Assembly (NCBI GenBank): GCA_964632005.1
Contig: CAZWAP010000007.1
Coordinates: forward strand, 1-64,000
Origin: CAZWAP01 sp964632005
Lineage (GTDB): Bacteria > Planctomycetota > Phycisphaerae > Sedimentisphaerales > Anaerobacaceae
Length of the DNA: 64,000 nt
Direction: 5' to 3'
Positions 50,557 through 59,187 of the stretch are shown piece by piece. The first letter of the stretch is position 1; each line of letters opens with the position of its first letter. The translations under genes and the position numbers were made by a program. The notes beneath the pieces were generated by a model that was not told where the DNA came from, made no database searches, and saw only the letters and a list, made by a program, of their open reading frames with translations.

Positions 50557-50769
50557 TCACCTGCCGGTCCCGGGACCCGCTTGCTCGGCGTAATGTGCCT
50601 CGTGGAACTCACTAAGCAAGGCCCGCAGCTTCTCGACGTTTGCCAGATGCGTGCTTTGCTTGGCCTTTATCGAATACACGAGCATCTCGTGCATCAAAGA
50701 AAACCTTCGCGTGTACAGCTCGACGGCCTGTCTGTCGCTTCTTGCAGGTATCTTGATCCGCTGGGCCAT
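50557..50769 (-). CDS. Small helical protein, hypothetical
   Basis: A 70-codon frame between rubrerythrin and tpx, ending four bases before tpx. The product is predicted helical and charged (AVELYTRRFSLMHEMLVYSIKAKQ), with no Cys, signal or recognised domain. Position inside a compact operon and absence of an overlapping alternative favour a real gene, although it has no clear ribosome-binding site. Confidence 0.5.
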   Translation of the reverse strand: MAQRIKIPARSDRQAVELYTRRFSLMHEMLVYSIKAKQSTHLANVEKLRALLSEFHEAHYAEQAGPGTGR

Positions 50770-50848
50770 AAAGTAGTAGCTGACACAGAAGCCAGCACAA
50801 CCGGTTTGTATTTACCCGTCTTTGCTATTTTTCGGTTCCTGATAGTTG

Positions 50849-51421
50849 TTAGTAGTTCGTTGCTTCCAGCTCGTAGTAGGCCCGTGGATGCGCGCAGGCG
50901 GGGCACGTTTCCGGCGGTTCGGTCCCCTCGTGCACGTAACCGCAGTTCCTGCATACCCACCTGACCGGCTCGTTTCGCTTGAATACCAGGCCCTTCGTGA
51001 TATTCTCCGCCAGCTTGATATAGCGGTCCTCGTGACGTTTTTCCGCAACGGCGATCTTCCTGAAGACCTCGGCAATCTCTGGAAAGCCTTCCTGCTCGGC
51101 AACCTCGGCGAAGCCCGGATACATCTCGGTAGTTTCGTAATGCTCGCCCTCAGCGGCAGCACGGAGGTTCTCGACGGTCGTGCCTATCACGCCGGCCGGG
51201 TACGAGGCACTGACCTCGACCTCTCCGCCTTGCAGGAACTTGAACTCGCGCTTGGCGTGCTCCTTTTCCTGGTCTGCTGTCTCCGCGAATATGGCTGCAA
51301 TCTGCTCGTATCCTTCTTTTTTGGCTTGGCTCGCAAAATAAGTGTACCTGTTACGTGCCTGGGACTCACCTGCAAATGCCGCCAAGAGATTTTTCTCTGT
51401 CTGTGTTCCTTTCAATTCCAT
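50849..51421 (-). CDS. rbr: Rubrerythrin
   Basis: A 190-residue peroxidase that reduces hydrogen peroxide in anaerobes. The N-terminal four-helix diiron domain has AAFAGESQARNRYTYFA, the EKEHAK motif and EHYETTEMYP, and the C-terminal rubredoxin domain has CRNCG and CPACAHP. The start ATG at 51421 follows GAGG by nine bases. It lies 37 bases after the Fur-family gene, hence probably under its control, and feeds on rubredoxin or similar donors. Confidence 0.97.
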   Translation of the reverse strand: MELKGTQTEKNLLAAFAGESQARNRYTYFASQAKKEGYEQIAAIFAETADQEKEHAKREFKFLQGGEVEVSASYPAGVIGTTVENLRAAAEGEHYETTEMYPGFAEVAEQEGFPEIAEVFRKIAVAEKRHEDRYIKLAENITKGLVFKRNEPVRWVCRNCGYVHEGTEPPETCPACAHPRAYYELEATNY

Positions 51422-51458
51422 TTTCCAAACCTCACTTTCTCCCAGAAAAAACCCTACA

Positions 51459-51914
51459 TTACTTGCACAAATCGCATAGTCCTTCGACATACACCGTTTT
51501 TCTCAGGACCTGGAACCTGCCGGTGATAGCCGGCGGCAGCTTTATGTTGTCGAACGGCTTATGATGAAAGTCCACGATTCTTCCACACCCGACGCACCTG
51601 AAGTGCTGGTGGCGCGCGGGGTTTGCATCGTAGCGTTTTGGACCGCCGGAGCCTTCCACAACGAAGGCAAGGCCGATCCCGCTCAGCGTCGCCAGCGTCC
51701 TGTTGACCGTATCCAGAGAAATGCTCGGAAAGATACGCTTGACCTTGTCGTATAACATTTCAGCTGAGGGATGCTTGCTGCTCTGAAGAAGCTCACGGTA
51801 TATGGCGATACGCTGAGGGGTTACCCTCAGGCCTGCCTTTCTGCAGCGCTCTATGAACAACTGCGTCTTTGCCTCGAGGTCCCCATCGGTCATTTTGGAT
51901 TCGTCATTATTCAT
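51459..51914 (-). CDS. Fur-family regulator (PerR-like)
   Basis: A 151-residue metalloregulator. The winged-helix part is GLRVTPQRIAIYRELLQSSKHPSAEMLYDKVKRIFPSISLDTVNRTLATLSGIGL; metal-binding residues include HQHFRCVGCGRIVDFHH, and a second CxxC (CDLC) at the C terminus completes a structural zinc site. As first gene of the rubrerythrin-tpx-fprA-dfx cluster it is probably a peroxide-sensing PerR type, although Fur or Zur cannot be excluded. The start may be the ATG at 51914 or one at 51893. Confidence 0.88.
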   Translation of the reverse strand: MNNDESKMTDGDLEAKTQLFIERCRKAGLRVTPQRIAIYRELLQSSKHPSAEMLYDKVKRIFPSISLDTVNRTLATLSGIGLAFVVEGSGGPKRYDANPARHQHFRCVGCGRIVDFHHKPFDNIKLPPAITGRFQVLRKTVYVEGLCDLCK

Positions 51915-52184
51915 ATTTGCTACTATTTAGTATTTACACCTATTTAGCAAGAAAGTTCAGACCTTTTTCAGAAAAATCTTTTCTGTTGGCTACCGGGGGG
52001 GCTCGCCGAGCGGGCACAGGCATCGCCTGCGAGGCCTGGCCAATCATCATTTCTCGGCCGTCCTACCGGCCTATCCCGACGGGCCCAACGAAGTCGTACC
52101 GCCACGGGATCTGCAAATAAAGGGCTTACGGCGCCGGGGCAGCCGACCCGCTCACGCTGGCAGGCTGGCCGGCGGCCCTGAACA
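51915..52184. promoter_or_regulatory. Upstream region of the Fur-family operon with repeats
   Basis: Within 40 bases of the Fur-family ATG there are two direct copies of CTAAATAG on the minus strand, 17 bases apart, inside a longer inverted repeat with TTGCTA and TAGCAA ends. At 51969-51985 a further perfect inverted repeat reads CAGAAAA-N3-TTTTCTG. These are candidate operators for autoregulation. No clear -35/-10 pair is seen. The rest of the region up to 52184 shows nothing. Confidence 0.4.
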
Positions 52185-53510
52185 TCATATCTGTGGGCGT
52201 TCCTGTCCCGTGGTGTACAACACGGTCTGCCACAGGAAACCCTCCGGGTCGACCTTCTTTCTGCCCCGCGTAGTAAGCGCGATGGGGACGTGCACAAAAT
52301 GGCGGTTCCAGTACGCGATGACCATATTCGTTCGGCCCGAGATGCCCGCGTGAACGGCGTTTTGGCCCAGCATCAAGCAAAAGGCCGAGTCGTTGGAGTC
52401 CGCCGGCAAAGAGCGAATCATATAGCTCGGATCGATGTACTTGAGCGAGATGGGCTTTTCTATTTTCCTGAAGTACTCCGTGATCTTTTCTTTCAGCAGC
52501 AGCCCGATGTCGTCGCGGATGATATTGCCGGAGGCATCCTTCTTGCAGTCGTCTCGCTCGGTGTAATTGCGGCCAGCCCCCTCGGCCGCCACTATGACGG
52601 CGTGATGTTTCCGGTCCAGCCGACGCTCAAGGGCACGCAAAAAACCTTTCTCGCCTTCGAGAACCAGCGGCTCTTCGGGAATCAGGCAAAAATTGACGTC
52701 GCTATTGGCCAGTGTGGCGTACGCCGCGATGAAGCCAGAGTCCCTGCCCATAAGTTTGACCAGCCCCACGCCGTTCCAGGCACCCTTGGCCTCGGCGTGC
52801 GCACTGTTTATGGCCGCGCGCGATGCCTCAATAGCCGTGGAGAACCCAAAGGATTGCTCAGTGCCGGGAATATCGTTGTCGATGGTCTTTGGGATGCCGA
52901 CCACCGATATCCCCGCTGACCTTTTTTTTATGGTCTCGACCAGGTCGCCCGCCCCGCGCAGAGTCCCGTCGCCGCCAATCACAAACAACAGGCCCACCTT
53001 CAATCTCTGCAGCGTATCGACCATATCGTCGCAGTCCTGTGGGCCGCGCGACGAACCGAGAATATCTCCCCCTTCCAGGTGAATCTCGTCCACCGCTTCC
53101 GGGGTCAGGATCAACGGCGGCTCGGGCGCGACGGAAGATAGGCCCGCGTAGCCGTACCGGAAGCCATAAACGCGCCCCACGCCGTACTGCCAGATCAGGC
53201 TGAGGGTGATGGTTCGAACCACGTCGTTCAGGCCGGGACACAATCCACCGCAGGTTACAATTCCGCAGCGCAACTGCCCGGGATCGAAATATATCTTGCG
53301 GCGAGGCCCCGCTCTCTCCAGCATCGGCTCTGCAATACCCGCGTCCCGGCAGGCCTGTATGTTCACCGAGCGCGAGTAAACCGCGATCTTTTCGTCGTCT
53401 TCCACGAAGTGCACACCGCGGGAGATAAGAGGGGAGTCCACCGTAGCCGGCCCGAGTCTCTCGATGTTCAGGTCCGGCAGATCATCAGGGCTGAAGCTGT
53501 AGTCGTCCAT
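52185..53510 (-). CDS. 6-phosphofructokinase, ATP-dependent (long group)
   Basis: A 441-residue phosphofructokinase of the long group shared with plants and trypanosomatids. Key sites are GGLCPGLNDVVRT (88-100), GGDGT (179-183) and PKTIDND (207-213). GGDG rather than GGDD at the first site indicates ATP as phosphoryl donor, while the Lys in PKTIDND is the feature of the long-form branch. It commits glucose 6-phosphate-derived carbon to glycolysis. The gene directly abuts the DUF3137 gene (stop followed by start). Confidence 0.9.
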   Translation of the reverse strand: MDDYSFSPDDLPDLNIERLGPATVDSPLISRGVHFVEDDEKIAVYSRSVNIQACRDAGIAEPMLERAGPRRKIYFDPGQLRCGIVTCGGLCPGLNDVVRTITLSLIWQYGVGRVYGFRYGYAGLSSVAPEPPLILTPEAVDEIHLEGGDILGSSRGPQDCDDMVDTLQRLKVGLLFVIGGDGTLRGAGDLVETIKKRSAGISVVGIPKTIDNDIPGTEQSFGFSTAIEASRAAINSAHAEAKGAWNGVGLVKLMGRDSGFIAAYATLANSDVNFCLIPEEPLVLEGEKGFLRALERRLDRKHHAVIVAAEGAGRNYTERDDCKKDASGNIIRDDIGLLLKEKITEYFRKIEKPISLKYIDPSYMIRSLPADSNDSAFCLMLGQNAVHAGISGRTNMVIAYWNRHFVHVPIALTTRGRKKVDPEGFLWQTVLYTTGQERPQI

Positions 53511-54470
53511 CTATGCCTTGCTCCATATACGCGTGTTAAGGTTAAGCTCTTCAACGATTCCGACCGCCAGTTGGAGGTCCTCAAAGTACTCGCGGATTGG
53601 CTCGAAATCGAGCAGCGTCTTGAACAGTCGCGGCTCGAAAAGGTTCCTCGCGTAGGCGACCGCGACGAAAATCATCGAGCCGACAAACGACAGGTACACC
53701 TTTTTGCCGGTCTTTTGCTTGAATTGCAGGATCCTCTCCATCAGACTCGTCGAAAGAACGTATCGCGTTTCGATCTGGTCCTTCCCGTAAACCACAAAGT
53801 GTCGCTCAAACTCAGGATCTTCGAGTTTGATCAGATTGCCGCGGAATACATTGAGCGCCTGGAGTTTTTGGCCGATACGGCCGAACAGACGTTCCGCCGT
53901 ATCGGGCAGGACAACCACCCAGCCGACAAAATCCTTATTGAAATCGCCCACGAAGAACAGCCCACGGAATATGGTATATCGGTGTTTGTTCTTCCCGGAA
54001 CCGCTCTGATGTTCGGCGTGTAGCTCGGAAAACTGGATTTGCGTCGCCCCTACTTTCCCGGACACAAGGTCGTCGCCCTTATAACGATTCGGCTTGGTTG
54101 TAAATATCTTTGAAAGCATAAACGTGGATTTCGGGATGCACCTGTCGGGGTAATAAGCAAGATTCGGGTCGATAAAGCGGACTAGTTTCCCGATTATCCG
54201 TGACTTGAAGTTCTTTGAGTATGCACGGATCGCCATTCCCGCGACGAACCCGCCGATGATCAGACACAACACCGCAGGAATCATAACCGCCACCACAGGC
54301 AAGTGCAAATATAGGACTCCTACAGAAAGGCCGACTGCTATGATACCCCCGACAAAAATCACAACCAATATGACATGCCGGCTCGCTTTTTTCCGTTCTA
54401 TCTCCAGGACCTCGAGGTCCGGTGTCAGGGAATCCTGGTAGAACTGCCGTAAATCATCGATCGTTTTCAT
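53511..54470 (-). CDS. DUF3137 membrane protein
   Basis: A 319-residue protein of unknown function with two transmembrane helices (HVILVVIFVGGIIAVGLSVGV and VVAVMIPAVLCLIIGGFVAG, about residues 32-80) and a soluble C-terminal domain containing FRGLFFVGDFNKDF and LPDTAERLFG, which identify DUF3137. The family is typically encoded next to LemA proteins, as here, where 26 bases separate the two. It is translated directly before the phosphofructokinase. Confidence 0.85.
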   Translation of the reverse strand: MKTIDDLRQFYQDSLTPDLEVLEIERKKASRHVILVVIFVGGIIAVGLSVGVLYLHLPVVAVMIPAVLCLIIGGFVAGMAIRAYSKNFKSRIIGKLVRFIDPNLAYYPDRCIPKSTFMLSKIFTTKPNRYKGDDLVSGKVGATQIQFSELHAEHQSGSGKNKHRYTIFRGLFFVGDFNKDFVGWVVVLPDTAERLFGRIGQKLQALNVFRGNLIKLEDPEFERHFVVYGKDQIETRYVLSTSLMERILQFKQKTGKKVYLSFVGSMIFVAVAYARNLFEPRLFKTLLDFEPIREYFEDLQLAVGIVEELNLNTRIWSKA

Positions 54471-54496
54471 AGTGGGGCCCCGCCGGCAGAGGATCT

Positions 54497-55063
54497 TCAG
54501 TTGGATCGCGCTTCAGCAGCGTGCCCGACATCGACGCTCCGCCGCTGGTCCTCCTCGATCTCAAAGACCCTTTTCTTTTTGTAGCCCATCAGCCGGGCTA
54601 CAATGCTGGTGGGGATCATCTCCACGGCATTGTTATATTCGGTTACTGCGGCATTGTAGGCACGTCTGGCGGCGGAAATCTGCTCTTCAAGCTCGTTGAG
54701 GGTCCGCTGGAGATGCATAAAGTTCCGAGATGCCTTGAGTTCCGGGTAATTCTCGACGGTAGCCATAATCGAGGTAAGCATCCTGCTGACCGCGCCGCCA
54801 AGTTCCACCTGCTGCTCGTCGCTCAGCCGGCCGGAAGTGGCCCTGGCCCTGGCCTCGGTGATCTCGGCGAGCAACGCTCTTTCGTGGCGCATATACGCCT
54901 TGACCGTCGCCACGAGGTTAGGGATCAACTCGTAGCGCTTTTTCAACAGAGCGTCGATCGAGCCGAACACGTTTTGGACCTGGTTCTTTTTCGCAATAAG
55001 GCTGTTGTAGATAAACACCGCACCAAGCGAAGCAACGGCTACAGCACCCATTAGAATCCACAT
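54497..55063 (-). CDS. lemA: LemA-family membrane protein
   Basis: A 188-residue LemA protein: one N-terminal helix (MWILMGAVAVASLGAVFIYN), then a helical domain with YNSLIAKKNQVQNVFGSIDALLKKRYELIPNLV, EITEARARA and the family end AYNAAVTEYNNAVEMIPTSIVA. It is exported or membrane-anchored with its coiled domain outside. LemA and DUF3137 are frequent partners, but the role is not known. The start ATG has no strong ribosome-binding site. Confidence 0.92.
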   Translation of the reverse strand: MWILMGAVAVASLGAVFIYNSLIAKKNQVQNVFGSIDALLKKRYELIPNLVATVKAYMRHERALLAEITEARARATSGRLSDEQQVELGGAVSRMLTSIMATVENYPELKASRNFMHLQRTLNELEEQISAARRAYNAAVTEYNNAVEMIPTSIVARLMGYKKKRVFEIEEDQRRSVDVGHAAEARSN

Positions 55064-55222
55064 TGCTCAGCTTCCTTGTCCCGGCTCGACCTTGGTAGTC
55101 CGACCGTCCCTTTTGCGCCTCTCGATCTCATGTATGACTCACAGAAGTCCCGACGGCGCCGGATTATACGCAGCAATCTCGCTCATTGTCAAAAGGTTTA
55201 TGCTCGGCCCAATGGGCTGGCC

Positions 55223-55252
55223 AAAAGAAAAGGAGCCTCGAAGGGCTCCTTT
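55223..55252 (-). terminator. Rho-independent terminator of the type II secretion operon
   Basis: On the minus strand a nine-base stem AAAGGAGCC/GGCTCCTTT with a six-base loop is followed by TCTTTT, 33 bases after the secretin stop. It separates the secretion operon from lemA. Rest of the 55064-55284 gap is unremarkable. Confidence 0.8.
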
Positions 55253-55284
55253 GATCAGCGAGAGGAGTTTCTCTTCGGCCTGTG

Positions 55285-58200
55285 CTACTGGTCCAGGCTC
55301 TGCAGCGCTCCGCGAAGTTCGCCCAGGATCTTCTCGAGTTTCTCTTTTGGATGTTCTATGGCCTGTTTTGTAGCCTCGGGCAGCTCAGCCATAGGCTCGT
55401 CCACGACGTGCGGCGTCATAAACACGAGAAGTTCGCTATTGGACTGGATAAACTCCTTGTGCTGGAACAGGCCGCCGATCCCGGGCAGGTCGCCGAGGCC
55501 AGGGAGCTTGCGCCGTACGAGGCTGTTCTTCTGGAAGAGGATACCGCCGAGCAGCAACGTCTGGCCATCCTTGACAATCATATTTGTGGTGGTGTTCATC
55601 TTATCCCTGACCGGCTGGCTGTTGACCAATTCGGAGGTAAGCTGAGAGATCTGGACGTTGACAACCATATCCACGTTGTTCTCCGGCGTGATGCTCGGCC
55701 GGGCGCGGAGCTCCATACCGACCGGCTCAAAGGTAATATTCTGCGTCGTCCCTACCGATGCCGATAGCGTGGTTCCCGAGAGAAATGCCACTTCACTGCC
55801 CTTGAAGAAGCTGGCCTCTTCGTTGTCCTTTGTCCAGAGCGTCTGTTGATTCAGTATTCTGGCGTCCGTCTTTTTCACGAGGAAATCGATCAGGGCATAC
55901 ACATCGGTTCCAACGCCGAGAATGGTGCCCGAGCCGGTCGCCGTCATCGTCCCGGCTCCGGACGATATCCTGCCGGCCGCTCCGCCGTGGGTCCCGATAT
56001 TCGTGATGTTCGCCAGCGCGGTGACGGCGTTCTCGCCGAGCGAACCAAAGGCCGCCGGGTTGGTCGCAAGCTCGATGCCGAGGGACGTAACTTTGCTGTG
56101 CTCAACTTCAACGATGATCGCCTGTATCATTACCTGCTTACCGGGCACGTCAAGTTGCGCGATCAGCCCCTCGATCTCGTCGATGAATTCAGGCGGTGCC
56201 AGGACCATTATCGACTTGGTGTGCGGGTCCGGGACGAACCGGATCCTACCTATGACGTTGCTTATGGGCATTTGCTCGTCAACTCTGCTGCGTGCACCTG
56301 AGGCCGACCAGGGTGGCGTGTACGTCTCGCTCGACGAACCCGTGGCGTTTGTGCTGTTGTTGGTGCCGTCGCTCTCCTCCATCGCAGAGGAACCGCTTAG
56401 GCCCGTCTGGATGAGCCGAATCCTCGCTTGCTGGCCGGCCTCGACGAACATCGCGTTTAACCGCTCGCTGAGGTCTTCCGGGTCGGCGTACTTCAGCGTA
56501 ATTACCTTCGGTACTTCAGCCATTTCCTCCCGGTCAAGCTCATAGACAAGCTGCTCGATCACGTCGTAAGCCTCTGGAATCTTGCTTATGACGATGATCT
56601 TCTTTGTTCCCGGAACGTCCTCAAACGTCAGTTGCCCGTAGAGCGGGCCGACAATCTTCTGCCGGTCCTGAGTGCTGCCGAACATAATGTCGAAGATGGA
56701 CATTCTGGAGGTCGTCTTTTCGCTGAACAGCGTGTTCAGCAGCTCGGCCATTTCCACCGGGTCCGAATTTCTCAGTTCGATTATTCTCGGCTTGACCTGT
56801 TCGACGTCGAGAGGCTTGTCCCATTCCTCGATTTGTTTTGCGATCTCTTCCATCTTTTCCGGGGAAGCAATAACCGTAACCTGCTTGAGTGTCGCGTACG
56901 AGATGACCTTGACGGTTTCGGAGGAAATGGAACTGCTGCTGCGCCCACCGTAGTTGTATATGTACGTATACCTGCTGCCGTAGGACGAACGGCTTGACTG
57001 GCCGAATAGCTCCTCGATCATCAGCTTGATCTGATCCGGGTCGGCATACTTCAGGGGAAAATGCCGGGTCTCGAACACCCCGGGCGGCACATCGATTTCC
57101 TGGATCATCTTCTTGACCAGCTCGCGCAGGTCCTTTCGCCCGAAGATAATAACCGACCTGGTCTGCACCAGAGGCTCGATCAGAACGCTCGGCAAAAACT
57201 CGGTCCCCGGGAGATCCCTGAACCCGTCTTCCACGCTGTCTTCAACTTCCCGCGGATCGGCATACTTGAGGTTAACGATTTCGTACTCCGACTCCACCGG
57301 CTCTTCCCTGTCGAGCTCCTCGATCCAGATGCGGATCTGGTCGAGAACCTGGGGCGAGGCCCGGGCGATGATCCACTTTCTCCTCGGCTCGGGGATAAGG
57401 ATGACCGGCCCCTTAACGGTCCCCACGACCACCGAGGTCGCCGTCCCCTTTGAGGACGGACTCTTCTTGGAAGAGGACGGCGGCCTCGATGGGGGCTGGG
57501 GTGTGGGCCTCGGCCCGAAAGGCCGTCCACTACCGTAAAACGGGCGAAAACCCTCACGGCCACGATCTCTCTCGGAGATCGGCGAGCTCCTGCCGCCCCG
57601 CCGCCCGCTTTCACCCAGCAGTATGTTGAGCATCTGCACGATCTCCGAGGGGTCACCGTAACGTATCTCGAAGATCTCCGTTACAGCATGCTCGGCTTCC
57701 GGGATGTCAAACTGCTTGATGATATGTTCGAGTCGTATCAGGTTCGCGACCGTGTCGATAATCAGCAGGCTGCCCGTATTCTCATCGGCGTTGACGTGAC
57801 CGTGCTCGCCTATCAGCGGGTGGAGAACCTGAGCCATTTCCGTCGGACTGTAGTTCGCAAGGTGGAAGAACTTCTGCACGATCTGCTCTTTGTTTTCGAT
57901 AGCCGCCAACGGCTGGTCGGCCGCAACGGTAGGCACCCGGCCCAGCTTCACCTCGCCGATAGGCTTGAGAAGGATCGTATCGTCGGTGTGCTCGGCCACG
58001 AAGCCCTTGAGCAGCAGCGCGCTGTAAATCATCGACAGAGCCTTGCTCCGTGGCAGTCTGTCGGGCGCGTAAATAGTTATCCTCTGCTTCATTACCTCCT
58101 CGTGGGGGATAACCGTCTTGCCCGTCCACCGAGCGAGCTTCTCCATTATGTTCTTCATCTCAACATCTTTAAGGTTGAGGGCTTCCATAGGCTCGTTAGG

Positions 58201-58569
58201 CTCGGCTGGTTTGTTCGGCTCGGCTGGCTCGGTGGGCTCATTCGGCTCGGCCGGGACATTCACGTCCGCCGGCGCGTTCGGCTCATTTACGTCGGTCAAC
58301 CCGGGCGGCATATCAACCTCATCCCGAGCTGCCGGCTCATTGACGTCGCCAGCCTGGTTAGGCTCAGCCGACGCGCCCGCCTCGGGCGCACCCCGGGCGG
58401 CACCATCGACCGGCGGACGAATGCCCACCCAGTAGACTATGAATACCGATGCCAGCCCAATTGTAACCCAGAATATTATTTTCGACCTTTCCAACGTGAT
58501 CACCTCTTTTCTGTCGCCTCTTGCCATCGCCGGCCTCGAACCTTTCAACACCGGCGATTTGAGAACCAT
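55285..58569 (-). CDS. gspD: Type II secretion secretin GspD with expanded N-domain stack
   Basis: A secretin of 1094 residues, against about 650 for typical GspD. A single N-terminal helix (30-50) is followed by an acidic linker with EPNEP-type repeats (70-128), an N0-like domain (131-205) and then six N1-like modules recognised by the strand-turn LKYADP or its variants at about 235, 300, 431, 503, 597 and 690. Low-complexity loops (325-380, 525-550, 725-765) lie between. The secretin core spans about 810-1060 (KQVMIQAIIVEVEHS, MELRARPSITP, RKLPGLGDLPGIGGLF). ATG at 58569 is used; ATG at 58527 or TTG at 58494 (AGAGGTG upstream) are alternatives. Confidence 0.88.
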   Translation of the reverse strand: MVLKSPVLKGSRPAMARGDRKEVITLERSKIIFWVTIGLASVFIVYWVGIRPPVDGAARGAPEAGASAEPNQAGDVNEPAARDEVDMPPGLTDVNEPNAPADVNVPAEPNEPTEPAEPNKPAEPNEPMEALNLKDVEMKNIMEKLARWTGKTVIPHEEVMKQRITIYAPDRLPRSKALSMIYSALLLKGFVAEHTDDTILLKPIGEVKLGRVPTVAADQPLAAIENKEQIVQKFFHLANYSPTEMAQVLHPLIGEHGHVNADENTGSLLIIDTVANLIRLEHIIKQFDIPEAEHAVTEIFEIRYGDPSEIVQMLNILLGESGRRGGRSSPISERDRGREGFRPFYGSGRPFGPRPTPQPPSRPPSSSKKSPSSKGTATSVVVGTVKGPVILIPEPRRKWIIARASPQVLDQIRIWIEELDREEPVESEYEIVNLKYADPREVEDSVEDGFRDLPGTEFLPSVLIEPLVQTRSVIIFGRKDLRELVKKMIQEIDVPPGVFETRHFPLKYADPDQIKLMIEELFGQSSRSSYGSRYTYIYNYGGRSSSSISSETVKVISYATLKQVTVIASPEKMEEIAKQIEEWDKPLDVEQVKPRIIELRNSDPVEMAELLNTLFSEKTTSRMSIFDIMFGSTQDRQKIVGPLYGQLTFEDVPGTKKIIVISKIPEAYDVIEQLVYELDREEMAEVPKVITLKYADPEDLSERLNAMFVEAGQQARIRLIQTGLSGSSAMEESDGTNNSTNATGSSSETYTPPWSASGARSRVDEQMPISNVIGRIRFVPDPHTKSIMVLAPPEFIDEIEGLIAQLDVPGKQVMIQAIIVEVEHSKVTSLGIELATNPAAFGSLGENAVTALANITNIGTHGGAAGRISSGAGTMTATGSGTILGVGTDVYALIDFLVKKTDARILNQQTLWTKDNEEASFFKGSEVAFLSGTTLSASVGTTQNITFEPVGMELRARPSITPENNVDMVVNVQISQLTSELVNSQPVRDKMNTTTNMIVKDGQTLLLGGILFQKNSLVRRKLPGLGDLPGIGGLFQHKEFIQSNSELLVFMTPHVVDEPMAELPEATKQAIEHPKEKLEKILGELRGALQSLDQ

Positions 58570-58577
58570 CTTCTCTT

Positions 58578-59156
58578 TTAGTCTTCACGGATACCTTCCG
58601 GGTCCTTCGTCCCGCTGTTGGAATCGGGGGGACGTTCCGGGCCACCGGCGGGCGGTACCGGAGCAAATCCCCGCTCCCCTGCGCCGCCGCCACGGCGGCC
58701 AGCACCGAATCGCCGCCGCATTTCCTCCCTGAAGCGCTGACGCTCTTCCTCGGTCATATTCTCGAAGCGCGCCCTGAGCCTCTGCCTTTCCTCTTCCGAG
58801 AGCCGAGCTCCAGGCCTATCCGGCCAACGCCCAGCATCAAACATTCTGGGCCTTTCCTCGGTGAAGCGCCATCTTTCCTCCTCTGGCATACGTTGCCGCC
58901 TTCCCCTCATACCGCCCCGCCCATCCTCTCTTGCTCCTCTCGCATCGGGTCCGAGCCTCGCTGTCCCAGGGCCAACCGGGCCCGCCGGCAGCTCGCCTCC
59001 AGCACTTTGACCGACGCGGCCCACGCCCGAAACCACCCCCGGCTTGCTCGCTGCCCAGTGCATCCTGAGCTGTTTGACCGCCAAACCCACGACAAGGGCC
59101 GTCAACAGTACTGCAATGGCGATCATTGCCGTTACAAGTGTGCTCGCACGCTTCAT
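58578..59156 (-). CDS. Type II secretion operon accessory protein, EER-repeat tail
   Basis: A 192-residue protein with one N-terminal transmembrane helix (STLVTAMIAIAVLLTALVVGLA), Gly/Arg/Pro-rich linker and a Glu/Arg-rich helical part (LSEEERQRLRARFENMTEEE) ending in a Gly/Pro tail. The start at 59156 has GAGGTGA upstream. The EER segment is similar to that in the adjacent GspC-like protein. No domain is recognised; it may be an assembly or coupling factor of the secretion machinery. Confidence 0.7.
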   Translation of the reverse strand: MKRASTLVTAMIAIAVLLTALVVGLAVKQLRMHWAASKPGVVSGVGRVGQSAGGELPAGPVGPGTARLGPDARGAREDGRGGMRGRRQRMPEEERWRFTEERPRMFDAGRWPDRPGARLSEEERQRLRARFENMTEEERQRFREEMRRRFGAGRRGGGAGERGFAPVPPAGGPERPPDSNSGTKDPEGIRED

Positions 59157-59187
59157 TTTGGTCACCTCGCTTGGCTTTGGATTACCG

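Noticed and set aside
52185..53510. Pyrophosphate-dependent phosphofructokinase.
   Set aside because: The donor-site motif is GGDG, not GGDD, which indicates ATP; the Lys in PKTIDND alone is shared with long-form ATP enzymes.
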